DNA from: Stramonita haemastoma
Lineage: Eukaryota > Mollusca > Gastropoda > Neogastropoda > Muricidae
Direction of reading: 5' to 3'
DNA: 20,000 nucleotides
NCBI GenBank assembly: GCA_030674155.1
Contig: CM060324.1
Span: 48,702,628 to 48,722,627 of the forward strand
Part shown: in pieces, positions 1 to 8,780 of the stretch
Numbering within the stretch: position 1 is the first letter of the stretch
Layout of the letters: every line of letters starts with the position of its first letter
The notes under the pieces: model-generated
What the model was told of the DNA's origin: nothing
What the model saw: the letters and a program-made list of their open reading frames with translations, nothing else
Databases searched by the model: none
Translations under genes and position numbers: made by a program

Positions 1-42
1 TCACACTAGGGAATGCATAATGCAGCGCTGCAAACCCCCAGG

Positions 43-43
<1 letters not shown>

Positions 44-74
<31 letters not shown>
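44..74. repeat. C17 homopolymer followed by (AC)7
   Basis: A run of 17 C is followed directly by seven AC units. The same C-run-then-AC layout recurs at 1821-1848 and 15204-15235, which suggests a common route of array formation rather than chance. Confidence 0.95.
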
Positions 75-580
75 GCCAACGCACAGCAGAACAATCATGC
101 GGACGCGTTAAAACCTGCCCCGCCTTTCGGGAGCGTAGGCCAGGCCAGTTGTGTGGGTGGTGGGAACGGGATGACAAACAATGGACAAAACCGCATGCAC
201 ACAGGGATTGGATGTTTAAAAAGATGATAAAAAAAGCACACCAGACTTTATTCCATTATTTTTCCCCAAAAAAGGAATAAATAAACAACAACAACAAAAA
301 ACAACAACAAAAAATCCCTGATTAATTGAAAGTTGTTAGAAAGTAAGAGAAGACAACTCACTTATTTCTCTGTCTTTTAGATAATAACTGATTTGAATTT
401 GAAATAAATTTGAATATCTGTTGTGTGTTTTTTTTTTCCTTTCCTTTCTTTTCTGCAGCTTCATGTTCTAAAAGTACACAGTAAACAAAAGATAAGGTCG
501 TTGTGAGTTTTAGGGCTTTTAAAACAAAACCTCCCAGCTTAACTACCCTGTTTTGCCAATGGCATGACACCCACCTGGTG
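75..580. other. Unassigned sequence with an AAC-rich patch
   Basis: No gene is recognised. Positions 276-315 are an A/C-rich patch with CAA steps, and 429-455 is a T-rich pyrimidine patch. Short open frames here have no recognisable protein composition. Confidence 0.6.
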
Positions 581-715
581 TATCGGTGGTCTAGGTGGTA
601 ACGCGCCTTGCCTAGAAAGCATAAAGTCCGGGTCGGAGTGTGCGATGGTTCGTACCCCGTTTGGGCCCAAAACTTTTCCCCATCCATTAGACCCTGAGTG
701 GTAGTCTGGGCGCAA

Positions 716-746
<31 letters not shown>

Positions 747-997
747 GTGTGTTACACATCACTACTTAGCGCACGTAAAAGAACCCATGGCAACAAGGGG
801 GTTGACCCTGGCAACATTTTGTAGAAAAAAAGCCACTCTGATAGGGAAACAAATACAATTGCATGCAGGAAAAAGAAAAAAAATGGGTAGGCGCTGCACT
901 TGTGGCGACGCGCTCTCCCCGGGGAGACGTGAGCAGCCCAAATTTCACGCAGAGAAATCTGCAGTGACATAAAGTGGTACAAAATACAAATACAAAA
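581..997 (+). mobile_element. tRNA-derived SINE, family 1, copy 1
   Basis: This is a full-length-looking SINE of about 415 bp. Its head has a box A-like stretch (GGTCTAGGTGG, about 588-598) and a box B-like stretch at 647-658 (GGTTCGTACCCC, degenerate), the two parts of an internal RNA polymerase III promoter. A central block beginning TTTCGGATGAGACG (about 719) and AAACCGAGG is followed by a body containing GCACGTAAAAGAACCC, GGCAACAAG, GTAGAAAAAAAGCCACTCTG, and an end with TTTCACGCAGAGAAATCTGC. The same order occurs at 4214-4625 and 6941-7333 in the same orientation. The element encodes no protein and would depend on a LINE reverse transcriptase. The central block resembles the conserved invertebrate SINE domain described as Nin-DC; that name is from memory and unverified. 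The A/C-rich end near 997 is approximate. Confidence 0.85.
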
Positions 998-1236
998 AGT
1001 AGTCCAATCAACTCCTGGGCTTTGTTCCTGTGCTGTTCCTGGGCCACGTGTGGTCAAAACAAAACGCTAAGGCCAGCACGTCGCTACCGTCAAAATCAAC
1101 ATTCGTCACCCTCATCAACACTTATAAAAATTCGGTTCCCAAATCACAGTCAGCGTGCTCGCTCTCGCTCCCCCCCCCTCGTAACAAACGACATCCGACC
1201 AATCAAGGAACGACTAGATGTGTTATGTGAGTGGAA
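998..1236. other. Unassigned single-copy-looking sequence
   Basis: No gene or repeat is recognised. It contains a C8 run near 1171 and ends at the TG array. Confidence 0.5.
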
Positions 1237-1320
1237 TGTGTGTGTGTGTGTGATGTGTGTGTGTAGGTGTGTAGGTGTGTAGGTGTGTGTGTGTAGGGTG
1301 TGGGTGTGGGCGTGTGTGTT
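1237..1320. repeat. Imperfect (TG)n with GTAGG variants
   Basis: TG repeats are interrupted by regularly spaced TAGG and GGG variants. The translated Cys-Val and Thr-His frames are shadows of the repeat. Confidence 0.95.
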
Positions 1321-1330
1321 CCTGAAGGGG

Positions 1331-1332
1331 AT

Positions 1333-1368
<36 letters not shown>

Positions 1369-1438
1369 GAGAGGAGGAGAGAGATGAGAGAGAGAGAGAG
1401 GAGAGAGGATGTGAGAGAGGGAGAGAGGGGAGGAGGGA

Positions 1439-1476
<38 letters not shown>

Positions 1477-1795
1477 GAGGGAGGGAGAGGAGGGAGAGAG
1501 AGAGAGGAGAGAGAGGAGAGGGGGGGAGGAGAGGGAGGAGAGGAGAGAGAGGAGAGAGAGAGGGAGAGAGAGGAAGGGAGAGAGAGGAGGAGGGAGGGGA
1601 GAGAGGGGGGAGAGAGAAGAGAGGAGGGGGGGAGGAGGGGGAGAGAGAGAGAGGGAGGGAGAGAGAGGAGAGGAGGAGGAGGGAGGAGAGAGATGAGGAG
1701 AGAGGAGAGAGGAGGAGAGAGAGAGAGACAGAACGAGACAGACAGCAGACAACAGGACAGACAGACAGACAGACAGAAAACAGAGACGAGACAGG
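1331..1795. repeat. Long imperfect (GA)n tract ending in (GACA)n
   Basis: About 400 bp of almost uninterrupted purine on the plus strand, built of GA steps with GGA and GGGA variants (1331-1730). It grades into GACA units between about 1727 and 1795. Long homopurine tracts of this sort can form intramolecular triplexes. Long Arg-Glu and Ser-Leu frames on both strands come only from the repeat. Confidence 0.95.
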
Positions 1796-1820
1796 AGATG
1801 TATGCTTTTATGTCAATGAT

Positions 1821-1848
1821 CCCCCCCCCCACCACACACACACACACA
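1821..1848. repeat. C10 followed by (AC)n
   Basis: Ten C are followed by AC repeats, repeating the arrangement at 44-74. Confidence 0.95.
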
Positions 1849-2005
1849 GTGACACACGCACTCACCGCACTTACTGCACTCGCAAACCTCTGCCCTCTTG
1901 AAACTCCTTCATACCCTCATCTTATTCCCAACCCAACCAATCACGAAGGCTGACACAGCAGAAAAGGAAATCAGATTAAACCAACAACAAAAACAACAAA
2001 ACCCA

Positions 2006-2076
2006 AACACACACACAACACACACAAACACACACACACAACACCACACACACACAACACAACACACACACACACA

Positions 2077-2107
<31 letters not shown>

Positions 2108-2108
2108 C
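2006..2108. repeat. Imperfect (AC)n array
   Basis: AC repeats with ACAAC and ACCAC interruptions, preceded by a CAA-rich stretch from about 1980. Confidence 0.95.
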
Positions 2109-2216
2109 CAAGAGCAATGATACAGATAAAAAGAGCATCCACCATTCATTGTAGTGCATCATAGGTACCGAGATAGTGAGTGTAACAGCGGATCGCACTT
2201 TTGGAAACGTTGGGCA

Positions 2217-2297
<81 letters not shown>

Positions 2298-2298
2298 G

Positions 2299-2345
<47 letters not shown>
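2217..2345. repeat. Long (CA)n array with CGCA variants
   Basis: About 128 bp of CA repeat with occasional CG and AAG steps. This is the purest CA array in the first 5 kb. Confidence 0.97.
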
Positions 2346-2348
<3 letters not shown>

Positions 2349-2405
2349 GACATTCACAACGTATGGCTATGCACTGGCCAGCCTCGTTCCGTCGTCTTTC
2401 CCCCA

Positions 2406-2420
2406 CCCCCCCCCCCCCCC
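2406..2420. repeat. C15 homopolymer
   Basis: Fifteen consecutive C, preceded by CCCCCA and followed by TCGCTCTC. Confidence 0.95.
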
Positions 2421-2560
2421 TCGCTCTCACTTAACCTGTCCATCAATCATCCGCATCCACTGTCGTCACCACATAAAGAACAGGCCCTGACGTTTAAATG
2501 AGCGGCAAAAACGATACTGGGAGGAAGAGTAGATAGGATGATTAAAATCTTATTCTCCCG

Positions 2561-2770
2561 AGGCTTTAACACCGCATCACCCCCCCCCCCCTCTCCCTCT
2601 CTCTCTCTCTCGGCTTTAACCCTCCCCCCCCCCTTTCTCTCTCTCTCCTTCACCCTCAAAAAGAACTTACCCACCCATTCGCCCCCTTCTCTTTCTCTCT
2701 CTCTCTCTAAAAGAGACTTACCCCCCCCCCCCCCCCCCGTCCCCCCCTCCCCCCTCTCTCTTCTCTCCCC
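2561..2770. repeat. About 50-bp minisatellite made of C-run plus (CT)n units
   Basis: Four units start at about 2561, 2611, 2657 and 2709. Each has a short A-containing lead, then C-rich sequence, then a CT tract. The first two leads are near identical (AGGCTTTAAC and CGGCTTTAAC, exactly 50 bp apart). The last two resemble each other (AAAAGAACTTAC and AAAAGAGACTTAC, about 50 bp apart). The array is strand-biased, with pyrimidine on the plus strand. It looks like a tandem repeat that itself contains microsatellites. Confidence 0.7.
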
Positions 2771-3453
2771 AGACACTACCCTTGCTTGGCTGGCAGTAAG
2801 ATGCTCTCCCCTGTAGTGTGTGGAGTTTTCTCTAGTTTTCATATGATTGTGCTGATTTCAAAATGCCAGTTACAGGGCTCCCACCAATATCAGGGTGCCT
2901 GCCGGACTCCAACAGGCAACACACCGGTATTATCAGCTTTGACGGCTTTTCCTTCTGTTTTCATTATATCAGTCTTGCATTCGCACTGCACGTACTAAGG
3001 CATCCACAGAAATTGAAAAAAAACACACCCAAACACTTTTTCTGAAAAAAAACAGCCCCTGACTCAAAATTCCTGTGATTTTGACAAATTTGGATAGGTT
3101 TGAACTTTTTTATTACTATTTTTCAGCAAACACTGTACCCCCTCACTCCTATGTCGTTTGCTAGCTTCCTAACCCTAATATGCATGCACCGGGGTCAACG
3201 CTGTAGGAACACAAGCAATCCTCATTTGATGATCATTTCCAACTTTCTCGTGACTACCTGGTATTGCTCTATGTCCTAAATCCCCCAAAACAAGTGCACA
3301 TTGCATTTTTTCATGCTGTTATAAAAAAAATCTGTGAAATTCAACAAAACATTTTCCGACACGCACTCTATAGAAGATACTACATGACCCCCAAAATAAC
3401 ACCGGAGAGTAGCCTTATGAGAAATGGGGCTTCCATCATTCAGACAGAGACAG
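2771..3453. other. Unassigned intergenic-type sequence
   Basis: No domain, splice structure or repeat is recognised on either strand. Short frames, such as one at 2786-2998, show no protein-family features. It contains a poly-A patch near 3017-3050. Confidence 0.5.
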
Positions 3454-3514
3454 GAGATCGAACTGTCGTCGTGCTTAGACGGCGGTAGTGAAACTACCGG
3501 CTGAATGTATCCCT
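3454..3514 (-). mobile_element. tRNA-like SINE head, fourth type
   Basis: Read on the minus strand from 3514 to 3454, the sequence has a tRNA-like order: GGGATACATTCAGCCGGTAG (box A-like), then CCGTCTAAGCACGACGAC, then AGTTCGATCTCC (box B-like, about 3464-3453). The spacing of about 60 bp is that of a tRNA internal promoter. The box A is imperfect and no closed cloverleaf is evident, so this is more likely a decayed SINE head than a working tRNA gene. If it is a SINE, its body would lie below 3454, but I could not match that sequence to another copy. Confidence 0.5.
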
Positions 3515-3825
3515 GTCACTCTGCTTGGAAATGCAACGTTTAGTTCAGGAGGAAGTGTCCGTCTCAGGTTAACAGACAGAAAAAAAGAGATCGGAAGCAA
3601 GCATACAAAACTTAACTAACCGAGAGGAAAAGGCAGGCAATGTGATGGAGCAATCTCCGTCAGGTTTGTTTCAAAATACCCCACACCCTGCAGTCTGTTT
3701 TATGCTGCTGACCCAACTGATGGGGACATTGTTATGGGCACTTCGGTTTGTTATAGCACTTCAAGCCATCATCAAATGCAGTCAGAAAATCAATCAACAT
3801 GACAAAAACAACATGAAGGACAGTA
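3515..3825. other. Unassigned sequence between two tRNA-like heads
   Basis: Nothing recognisable. It may be the body of the minus-strand element headed at 3826-3902, but no second copy exists in the window to prove it. Confidence 0.4.
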
Positions 3826-3902
3826 TCAACCGACGAGGCCATCACGCTCAAACGCGTCAGCTAAGGGAAAGAGGCATGCTCTAACCACTGAGCATCCCGT
3901 TC
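3826..3902 (-). mobile_element. tRNA-like SINE head related to family 3
   Basis: On the minus strand the sequence GGGATGCTCAGTGGTTAGAG gives a good box A. About 35 bp on, GCGTTTGAGCGTGATGGCC resembles GCGTTGAGCGCGGTTGCC in the family-3 element at 14149. The order head, TTTCCC/CTCCCC, GCGTT(T)GAGCG is the same in both. The family-3 body (CCAGTTCACCCAGC) is not seen downstream, so the copy is truncated or belongs to a sister family. Confidence 0.6.
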
Positions 3903-4061
3903 CGGGGTGTAAAAAGAAAAAAAATCTAACAAATAAAACACAACCACTATAAAAATAATTCTGGAAAACAAAGAAGGGTATTAAAAAATCTAAGAAAGCT
4001 ACACACAGTCCTCACGAAACCATACCAGATAGGGAGAAAGAAGTGTGTTAGAAAATAAACA

Positions 4062-4196
4062 AACCCATCAACACAACCCCCATTAAATCAATCCTGAAAC
4101 AGACAAGGGGAAGGTAAGACAATGTTAACAGACCAACACAACCCCCATTAAAACACCATGAGTCTAGACATGGGAGGTAACGAAAACCGCTAAAAG
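4062..4196 (+). repeat. About 65-bp minisatellite, left part
   Basis: Two adjacent copies share CAACACAACCCCCATTAAA (4069 and 4134, 65 bp apart), then a CAGACA/TAGACA step and a GG(A)AGGTAA motif. A third unit begins with AAGACCAACA at 4201 and is interrupted by SINE copy 2. It resumes at about 4641. Confidence 0.75.
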
Positions 4197-4213
4197 ACAA
4201 AAGACCAACAGAG

Positions 4214-4625
4214 GGATCAGTGGTTTAGATGTAACGCGCCTGTCTAGAAAGCGTCAAGTTCGGGTCGAAGTGTGCAGTGGTTCGAATCCCAGTTTTGGCC
4301 TAAAACTTTTCCCCCGACCATCAGACCATGAGTGGTGGTCTGGGTGCTAGTCTTTCGGATGAGACGTTGACGATAAACCGAGGTCCCGTGTGTTACACAT
4401 AATTATACGGTGCACGTAAAGAACTCACGGCAACAAGAGAGTTGTCCCTGGCAAAATTCTGTAGAAAAAAAGCCACTCTGATAGGGGAAACAAATACAGT
4501 TACAGACAGGAAAAGAAAAAAAAAAGAGTGGCGCTGCTCTCGTGGTGACGTGCTCTCCCCAGGGAAAGCAGCCCGAATTTCACGCACGGACATCTGCCGT
4601 GACTTAAAGTAGTGTAAAAATATAG
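4214..4625 (+). mobile_element. tRNA-derived SINE, family 1, copy 2
   Basis: This is the same element as at 581 and 6941, with the best preserved box B (GGTTCGAATCCC, 4279-4290) and a box A-like stretch near 4218-4230. The central block TTTCGGATGAGACG lies near 4352 and carries a short GTTGAC duplication before ATAAACCGAGG. The body shows GCACGTAAAGAAC, GGCAACAAGAG and GTAGAAAAAAAGCCACTCTG. The 3' end has TTTCACGCACGGACATCTGC and then GACTTAAAGTAGTG. It sits inside a 65-bp tandem repeat, whose halves appear on both sides. Confidence 0.88.
4279..4290 (+). promoter_or_regulatory. Box B of SINE copy 2 (RNA polymerase III type 2 promoter)
   Basis: GGTTCGAATCCC matches the canonical tRNA box B (GGTTCGANTCC). 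It lies about 60 bp after the box A-like stretch. Whether it is transcribed cannot be seen. Confidence 0.8.
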
Positions 4626-4640
4626 GTTTAAAAAAAAATC

Positions 4641-4706
4641 GCCATTAAACGAGTCCGTAGAAACAGACATGGAAGGTAAGAAAAATGCAAACAGATCAAC
4701 ACAACC
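4641..4706 (+). repeat. About 65-bp minisatellite, right part after the SINE
   Basis: GCCATTAAACGAG, then AAACAGACATGGAAGGTAAG and AACAGATCAACACAACC reproduce the order of the unit seen at 4081-4140. This is the resumption of the array split by the SINE. Confidence 0.7.
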
Positions 4707-4747
4707 ATCACTCTTCTACAGTTTGGACAACCGTTTACATGTCTGCA

Positions 4748-4777
4748 CATATATATATATTATATATATATATTATA

Positions 4778-4826
<49 letters not shown>

Positions 4827-4828
4827 TA
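4748..4828. repeat. (TA)n array with TT interruptions
   Basis: About 80 bp of TA repeat, broken by extra T at intervals of roughly a dozen bases in its first half and near the right end. The tract can form cruciforms on both strands. Confidence 0.97.
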
Positions 4829-4854
4829 CGTAGTTGCGTGCTCGGGAGACATTG

Positions 4855-4876
4855 GGGGAGAGAGAGAGAGAGAGAG

Positions 4877-4952
<76 letters not shown>

Positions 4953-4956
4953 AGAC

Positions 4957-4994
<38 letters not shown>

Positions 4995-5100
4995 GACAGA
5001 CAGGACAGACAGACAGACAGACAGAGAAAGAGACAGGGAGAGAGAGACAGACACAGAGAGAGAGAGAGAGGAGGGGGGGAAGACAGACAGGAGAAACAGG
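4855..5100. repeat. (GA)n then (GACA)n compound array
   Basis: GA repeat (4859-4968) changes to GACA units (4969-5030), then back to GA, and closes with GAGGGGGGGAAGACAG (about 5071-5086). This closing motif is also found after the GA-GACA array at 7700-7926. Confidence 0.95.
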
Positions 5101-5324
5101 CTGAATACAATGCTGGCTACCAGCTACCTTCACTGACGGATCGTGTCTGTGCATAAATCAAGACAGGTCTCCCTCCCACTGTTCAGACTGCAACGGCCTT
5201 GTCCATATCCGCCACACATTCTTATTTAAAAGCACTCTCAAGAATTTTCAGACCAACTTCTCTAAAACTTTTTAAAAGCTGAAGAATGGTCAACGGTTGA
5301 TTCTTGCTTTTTTTTTCTCCCTCT
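5101..5324. other. Unassigned sequence
   Basis: No gene or repeat recognised, apart from a T-rich patch at 5308-5318 next to the family-2 element boundary. Confidence 0.5.
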
Positions 5325-5790
5325 CGTCTCGTTCCTCCTCTTAGAACTCCCAAGTTTCACCAATAACTGAAATTCTTGCGTACAAGACCGGGGTTTGTTG
5401 GGGTTTTTTGCCCACCATTAAGGCTCCCACATTCTGACTTCGGAAATGAAGCCTAAATGTGACGCTGTTGTGCATGCACTTTGTTAAGGTTTTTAAACAT
5501 TTTTTTTAAATCTTACTTTTGTTATCCGTTCCTACCTGCACGCGAAAACCTACTCTTCAGAAAGACGGAACAAGCTTTTATATATTATATGTATGCAAGA
5601 TGTTTGTACTGCGTAAGATCGCACACGGGGTATAGGTTTACAGCCTCATCTGAAGGTTTTACGGGGGAGCGGAACTGACGACTGATGTCAACTCCCGAGG
5701 GGTAGAATGCCCTTCAAAGGGTGCTTCGGTGATGCCTGAACTCGAGCAGTCAGATCGCCAGCTCAGCGTTCTAACCACGAGGCTCCCCCG
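5325..5790 (-). mobile_element. tRNA-derived SINE, family 2, complete copy
   Basis: Reading the minus strand from 5790, the head GGGGGAGCCTCGTGGTTAGA supplies box A and GAGTTCAGGCATC (about 5744-5732) a degenerate box B. The central block is GATGAGGCTGTAAACC then CCCCGTGTGCGA (about 5660-5620), and a long body runs down to about 5325. The body and central block match 19725-20000: shared pieces include CGTTCCTC, CATTCTGACTTCG, GTGCATGC and CCTACTCTTC, in the same order. The central block also resembles that of family 1 (GATGAGACGATAAACCGAGG then CCCGTGTGTTAC), while the head differs. It is about 465 bp with no coding capacity. The 3' boundary is inferred from where similarity to the second copy ends. 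Confidence 0.8.
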
Positions 5791-5887
5791 TCCTCCAAAC
5801 TGCTGATTCTAAAACAACAGCGCGATTCCTTCTGCTGACTAACGATACAAAGCGAGACAAATTTTGTTAGGTATCTTAGAATTCCAA

Positions 5888-6079
5888 AGACACATACACA
5901 AATAACAGTAAACACTCACATGCACACACGCACGCACGCAAGCACACACACACACACAAAAAACACAAACCCACCACAAACACACACACACATACACACA
6001 CTAACTTACCCACCACAAACACCCACCCACACAAACACAAACATACATATACACAATCACTACAAACACACACACTCAC

Positions 6080-6129
<50 letters not shown>

Positions 6130-6163
6130 CACACACACGCACACACACACACACACACACTCT
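5888..6163. repeat. AC-rich low-complexity and (CA)n array
   Basis: A cryptically simple A/C-rich stretch with ACCCACCAC and CATACA variants becomes pure CA with a few CG steps from about 6084. Confidence 0.95.
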
Positions 6164-6197
6164 CTTACTCATCTCAAAAACACGCTCACAAATCAGA

Positions 6198-6290
6198 CGT
6201 GCACACCTGTGTCATAGATTAAGTACACGTGAAAGAACCTGCGGCAACTCGCAAGCTGTTTCTTGCAAACCTTTGTCATAAAAAATAGAT
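6198..6290 (+). mobile_element. Orphan 3' fragment of a family-1-like SINE
   Basis: ACACGTGAAAGAACCTGCGG with CAACTCGCAAG, then TTTCTTGCAAACCTTTGTCA and a run of A, follow the order of family 1 (GCACGTAAAAGAACCC, GGCAACAAGAG, TGTCCCTGGCAAAATTCTGT, run of A). The head and central block are missing; a CA array lies immediately to the left. It is more diverged than the three long copies. Confidence 0.6.
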
Positions 6291-6463
6291 ATTTTTAAGG
6301 CGAAAAACAAAAACAAAAACGAAGAAAGAGGGAGGGAAGGTGTTAGGAGGGGGGGGGGGAGGGGAATTGGTTTCCACTTGTCTATAAACACGCACCTCTC
6401 CCATAGAAAGCAACTCTTGACTCCACATAGACCAATTTCCTGTGGCTGTAAAAGGTGTTTGCA
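6291..6463. other. Unassigned sequence with a G11 run
   Basis: A purine-rich patch holds 11 G at 6349-6359. Nothing else is recognised. Confidence 0.6.
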
Positions 6464-6584
6464 AGCACACACACAAACACATACACACACAAATGAACAC
6501 ACACACACAAATAAACACACACACAATATATATAACACACAGCGCGTACACAACACACAAACACATTTCAAGATTGAACTTCTC

Positions 6585-6637
<53 letters not shown>

Positions 6638-6667
6638 ATCTCTCTCTCCCTCAAACACACACACACA
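6464..6667. repeat. (AC)n - (CT)n - (AC)n compound array
   Basis: Imperfect AC repeats (6464-6565), a CT array (about 6582-6648) and a short AC tract (6655-6667) follow each other. Confidence 0.95.
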
Positions 6668-6940
6668 TATTTCACTAAGAAATATATGTTTTGCATACAC
6701 TTCTGTCATTACAATCGTTTTTTTTTGTTTTGTTTTGTTTTTTAAAGATGTTTCCATTAACCCGAGCACGATAAAAGCTCTGAGAGTGTTTGTTGTTCAA
6801 AACAATGTACGGTATGATTTTCATACGATGTTTTTAAATTAAACATTGTTAGAACCAAAAAATATACAATGCTTTCAACAACAACAAAAACATACTTAAA
6901 ACAAGCAAAGGAGAAAAAAGGGACGAACATGCAAATCAGT
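6668..6940. other. AT-rich unassigned sequence
   Basis: No gene seen. It contains a TTTTG-rich patch (6718-6745) and a CAA-rich patch near 6880. Confidence 0.5.
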
Positions 6941-7333
6941 GGATCGGTGGTCTAGAGGTAATGCACCTGCCTAGAAAGCGAAAAGTCCAGGTCGGACGTG
7001 TGCGGTGGTTCGAACCCGTTTTGGTCCCAAAATATTTTCCCCCATCCTTTAGACCATGAGTGCTAGTTTTTTTCGGATGAGACGATAAACCGAGGTCCCG
7101 AGTGTTACACAAAATTACTCTGCGCACGTAAAAGAACACACGGCAATAAGAGAGTTGTCCCTGTTAAATGCTGCATTAAAAAAGCCACACTGATAGGGAT
7201 ATAACTACAGCTGCAGATAGGAAAAGATATGAAAAAATGGGTGGCGCTACTCTTGTGGCGACACGCTTTCCCTAGGAGCAGCAGGCCGAATTTCACGTAG
7301 AGAAATCTGCCTTGACATAAAGAGGTATAAAAT
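6941..7333 (+). mobile_element. tRNA-derived SINE, family 1, copy 3
   Basis: Box A-like GGTCTAGAGGTAATGC (6949-6964) and box B GGTTCGAACCC (7007-7017) are both well preserved. The central block TTTCGGATGAGACGATAAAC starts near 7071. The body has GCACGTAAAAGAACACACGG, GAGAGTTGTCCCTG, AAAAAAGCCACACTGATAGG and TTTCACGTAGAGAAATCTGC. The part between box B and the central block is shorter than in copy 2 (a piece around GTGGTCTGGGTGC is missing). Same orientation as copies 1 and 2. Confidence 0.88.
7007..7017 (+). promoter_or_regulatory. Box B of SINE copy 3
   Basis: GGTTCGAACCC is close to the tRNA box B consensus, about 55 bp after the box A-like stretch at 6949. Confidence 0.75.
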
Positions 7334-7547
7334 CCTATATCAAACAACTGAATAAACAAAAACTAATGATAATACGTGTTGTCTCTCCCTGTCTTTGCAT
7401 CCAAACGGCTGTACAATATTATCTTTCCCAAAATGGTGAAAAGTATGTCTTTACTTTGTGAGTCTGGTGAAGACTCGAGTCTGTTTGATCTAAATGAAAA
7501 AAACAAAATGTGTTCTTTTTCAGACATACTTAACATGAAGCGGCGAA
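7334..7547. other. Unassigned sequence
   Basis: No repeat recognised. An open frame runs through it, but only because it continues into the arrays that follow; the non-repetitive part shows no domain. Confidence 0.5.
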
Positions 7548-7626
7548 CAGACAGACAGACAGACACACACAAACACACACACACACAAACACACATATAC
7601 ACACACGCACGCGCGCGCGCGCGCGC
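7548..7626. repeat. (GACA)n - (CA)n - (CG)n compound array
   Basis: Four GACA units lead into CA repeats and then a pure CG tract (about 7607-7626). Alternating CA and CG favour left-handed Z-DNA. Confidence 0.95.
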
Positions 7627-7696
7627 TCACGCCCACGTCACGCAAGCCCTGCACCGTATACATAAGCACACACACACACACCAGTCTACCATAATA

Positions 7697-7699
<3 letters not shown>

Positions 7700-7748
<49 letters not shown>

Positions 7749-7771
7749 AGAGAGAGAGAGAGAGAGGAGAG

Positions 7772-7827
<56 letters not shown>

Positions 7828-7926
7828 TGACGTCATTGAGAGACAGACAGACACAGAGAAGAGGGGAGGGGGGAAGACAGGGATAGAAAGGGAGTGAGAA
7901 AGGGGAGGGGAGAGGAGGGGAAGAGA
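7700..7926. repeat. (GA)n then (GACA)n compound purine tract
   Basis: GA repeat (7700-7824) is followed by GAATGACGTCATTG (containing the palindrome TGACGTCA), GACAGACAGACACAGAGA, and a G-rich purine tail with GAGGGGGGAAGACAG (about 7867-7881). Confidence 0.95.
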
Positions 7927-8040
7927 CAATTTTACTCCAATCTGTTTACCCGATACCTTTTCTTTCAAATTCTAAATCGATCCACCCTCCATTCCTCGAC
8001 CTTTGGCAAACACAACTGCTACATCAAGAAACTAATGAAA
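7927..8040. other. Short non-repetitive spacer
   Basis: Unassigned sequence between two arrays. Confidence 0.6.
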
Positions 8041-8057
8041 TGTGTGTGTGTGGTGTG

Positions 8058-8096
<39 letters not shown>

Positions 8097-8155
8097 GTGT
8101 GTGAATGAATATGAGTGTGTGTGTGTATGTGTGTGTGTGGAGAGAGAGAGAGGAG

Positions 8156-8254
<99 letters not shown>

Positions 8255-8266
8255 AAGAAAGAGAGA
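8041..8266. repeat. (TG)n followed by (GA)n
   Basis: TG repeat with TTG and GAATGAATAT interruptions (8041-8138) passes directly into GA repeat (8139-8266). Confidence 0.97.
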
Positions 8267-8779
8267 GTAAGGGAATAGAGGTAGGGGATGGGGGGATGCG
8301 TATCCCTATGACATTTAGTGTGATTCAAAAATTGCCGAGTTTATGATCTTTTGTATGTTTTTAATACTTTCTCTGGCATACAAAGGCGCAAAAAGGAAAA
8401 GAAAACAGAAGTGTTTGTAATGAAGACGGGAAACGAACAGTAAGTAGTAAAGTGGGAAAATTACATGAATTTAAAATTTGACATTTAAAAATAAAAAAGA
8501 GAACATTATTTGTTCATAATTCCATAGGCTAGAAGAATGAAATGAAGTGTATGGCACTTAAACATAAAAAAGGTGAATTACAGCAAACAGCCACAGGAAA
8601 CAAAAGCAGAAACAGAAGTGAACACAACAGACACAACGAGTAATACTTCTTTCTTTTTCTGAAGTCCGAAGAAAAAAAAAAAGCTAGCGGCAAGAACTAA
8701 ACGATCACGAAGCAAATCATTACAAACCCAAGGCAAATTTCAGAACAAATGTCATCCTTTCACAATTTGAACAGCGGAG

Positions 8780-8780
<1 letters not shown>
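8267..8780. other. AT-rich unassigned sequence
   Basis: No gene, tRNA or transposon signature seen; stops are frequent in all frames. Confidence 0.5.

Noticed and set aside
1150..1901. Long open frames rich in Ser-Leu or Arg-Glu
   Set aside because: They are translations of the GA/CT array on both strands, appear in several frames at once, and have no non-repetitive domain.
1971..2434. Thr-His and Cys-Val open frames
   Set aside because: Produced by CA/TG repeats; overlapping frames on both strands show the same pattern.
3166..3180. Telomere-like CCTAACCCTAA
   Set aside because: Fewer than two units; no array.
5918..6163. CRISPR-like regular repeats
   Set aside because: The periodicity is that of a dinucleotide repeat; there are no unique spacers, and the DNA is evidently eukaryotic.
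7825..7838. TGACGTCA as a CRE-type transcription factor site
   Set aside because: A single palindrome inside repeat DNA with no gene nearby; chance occurrence cannot be excluded.
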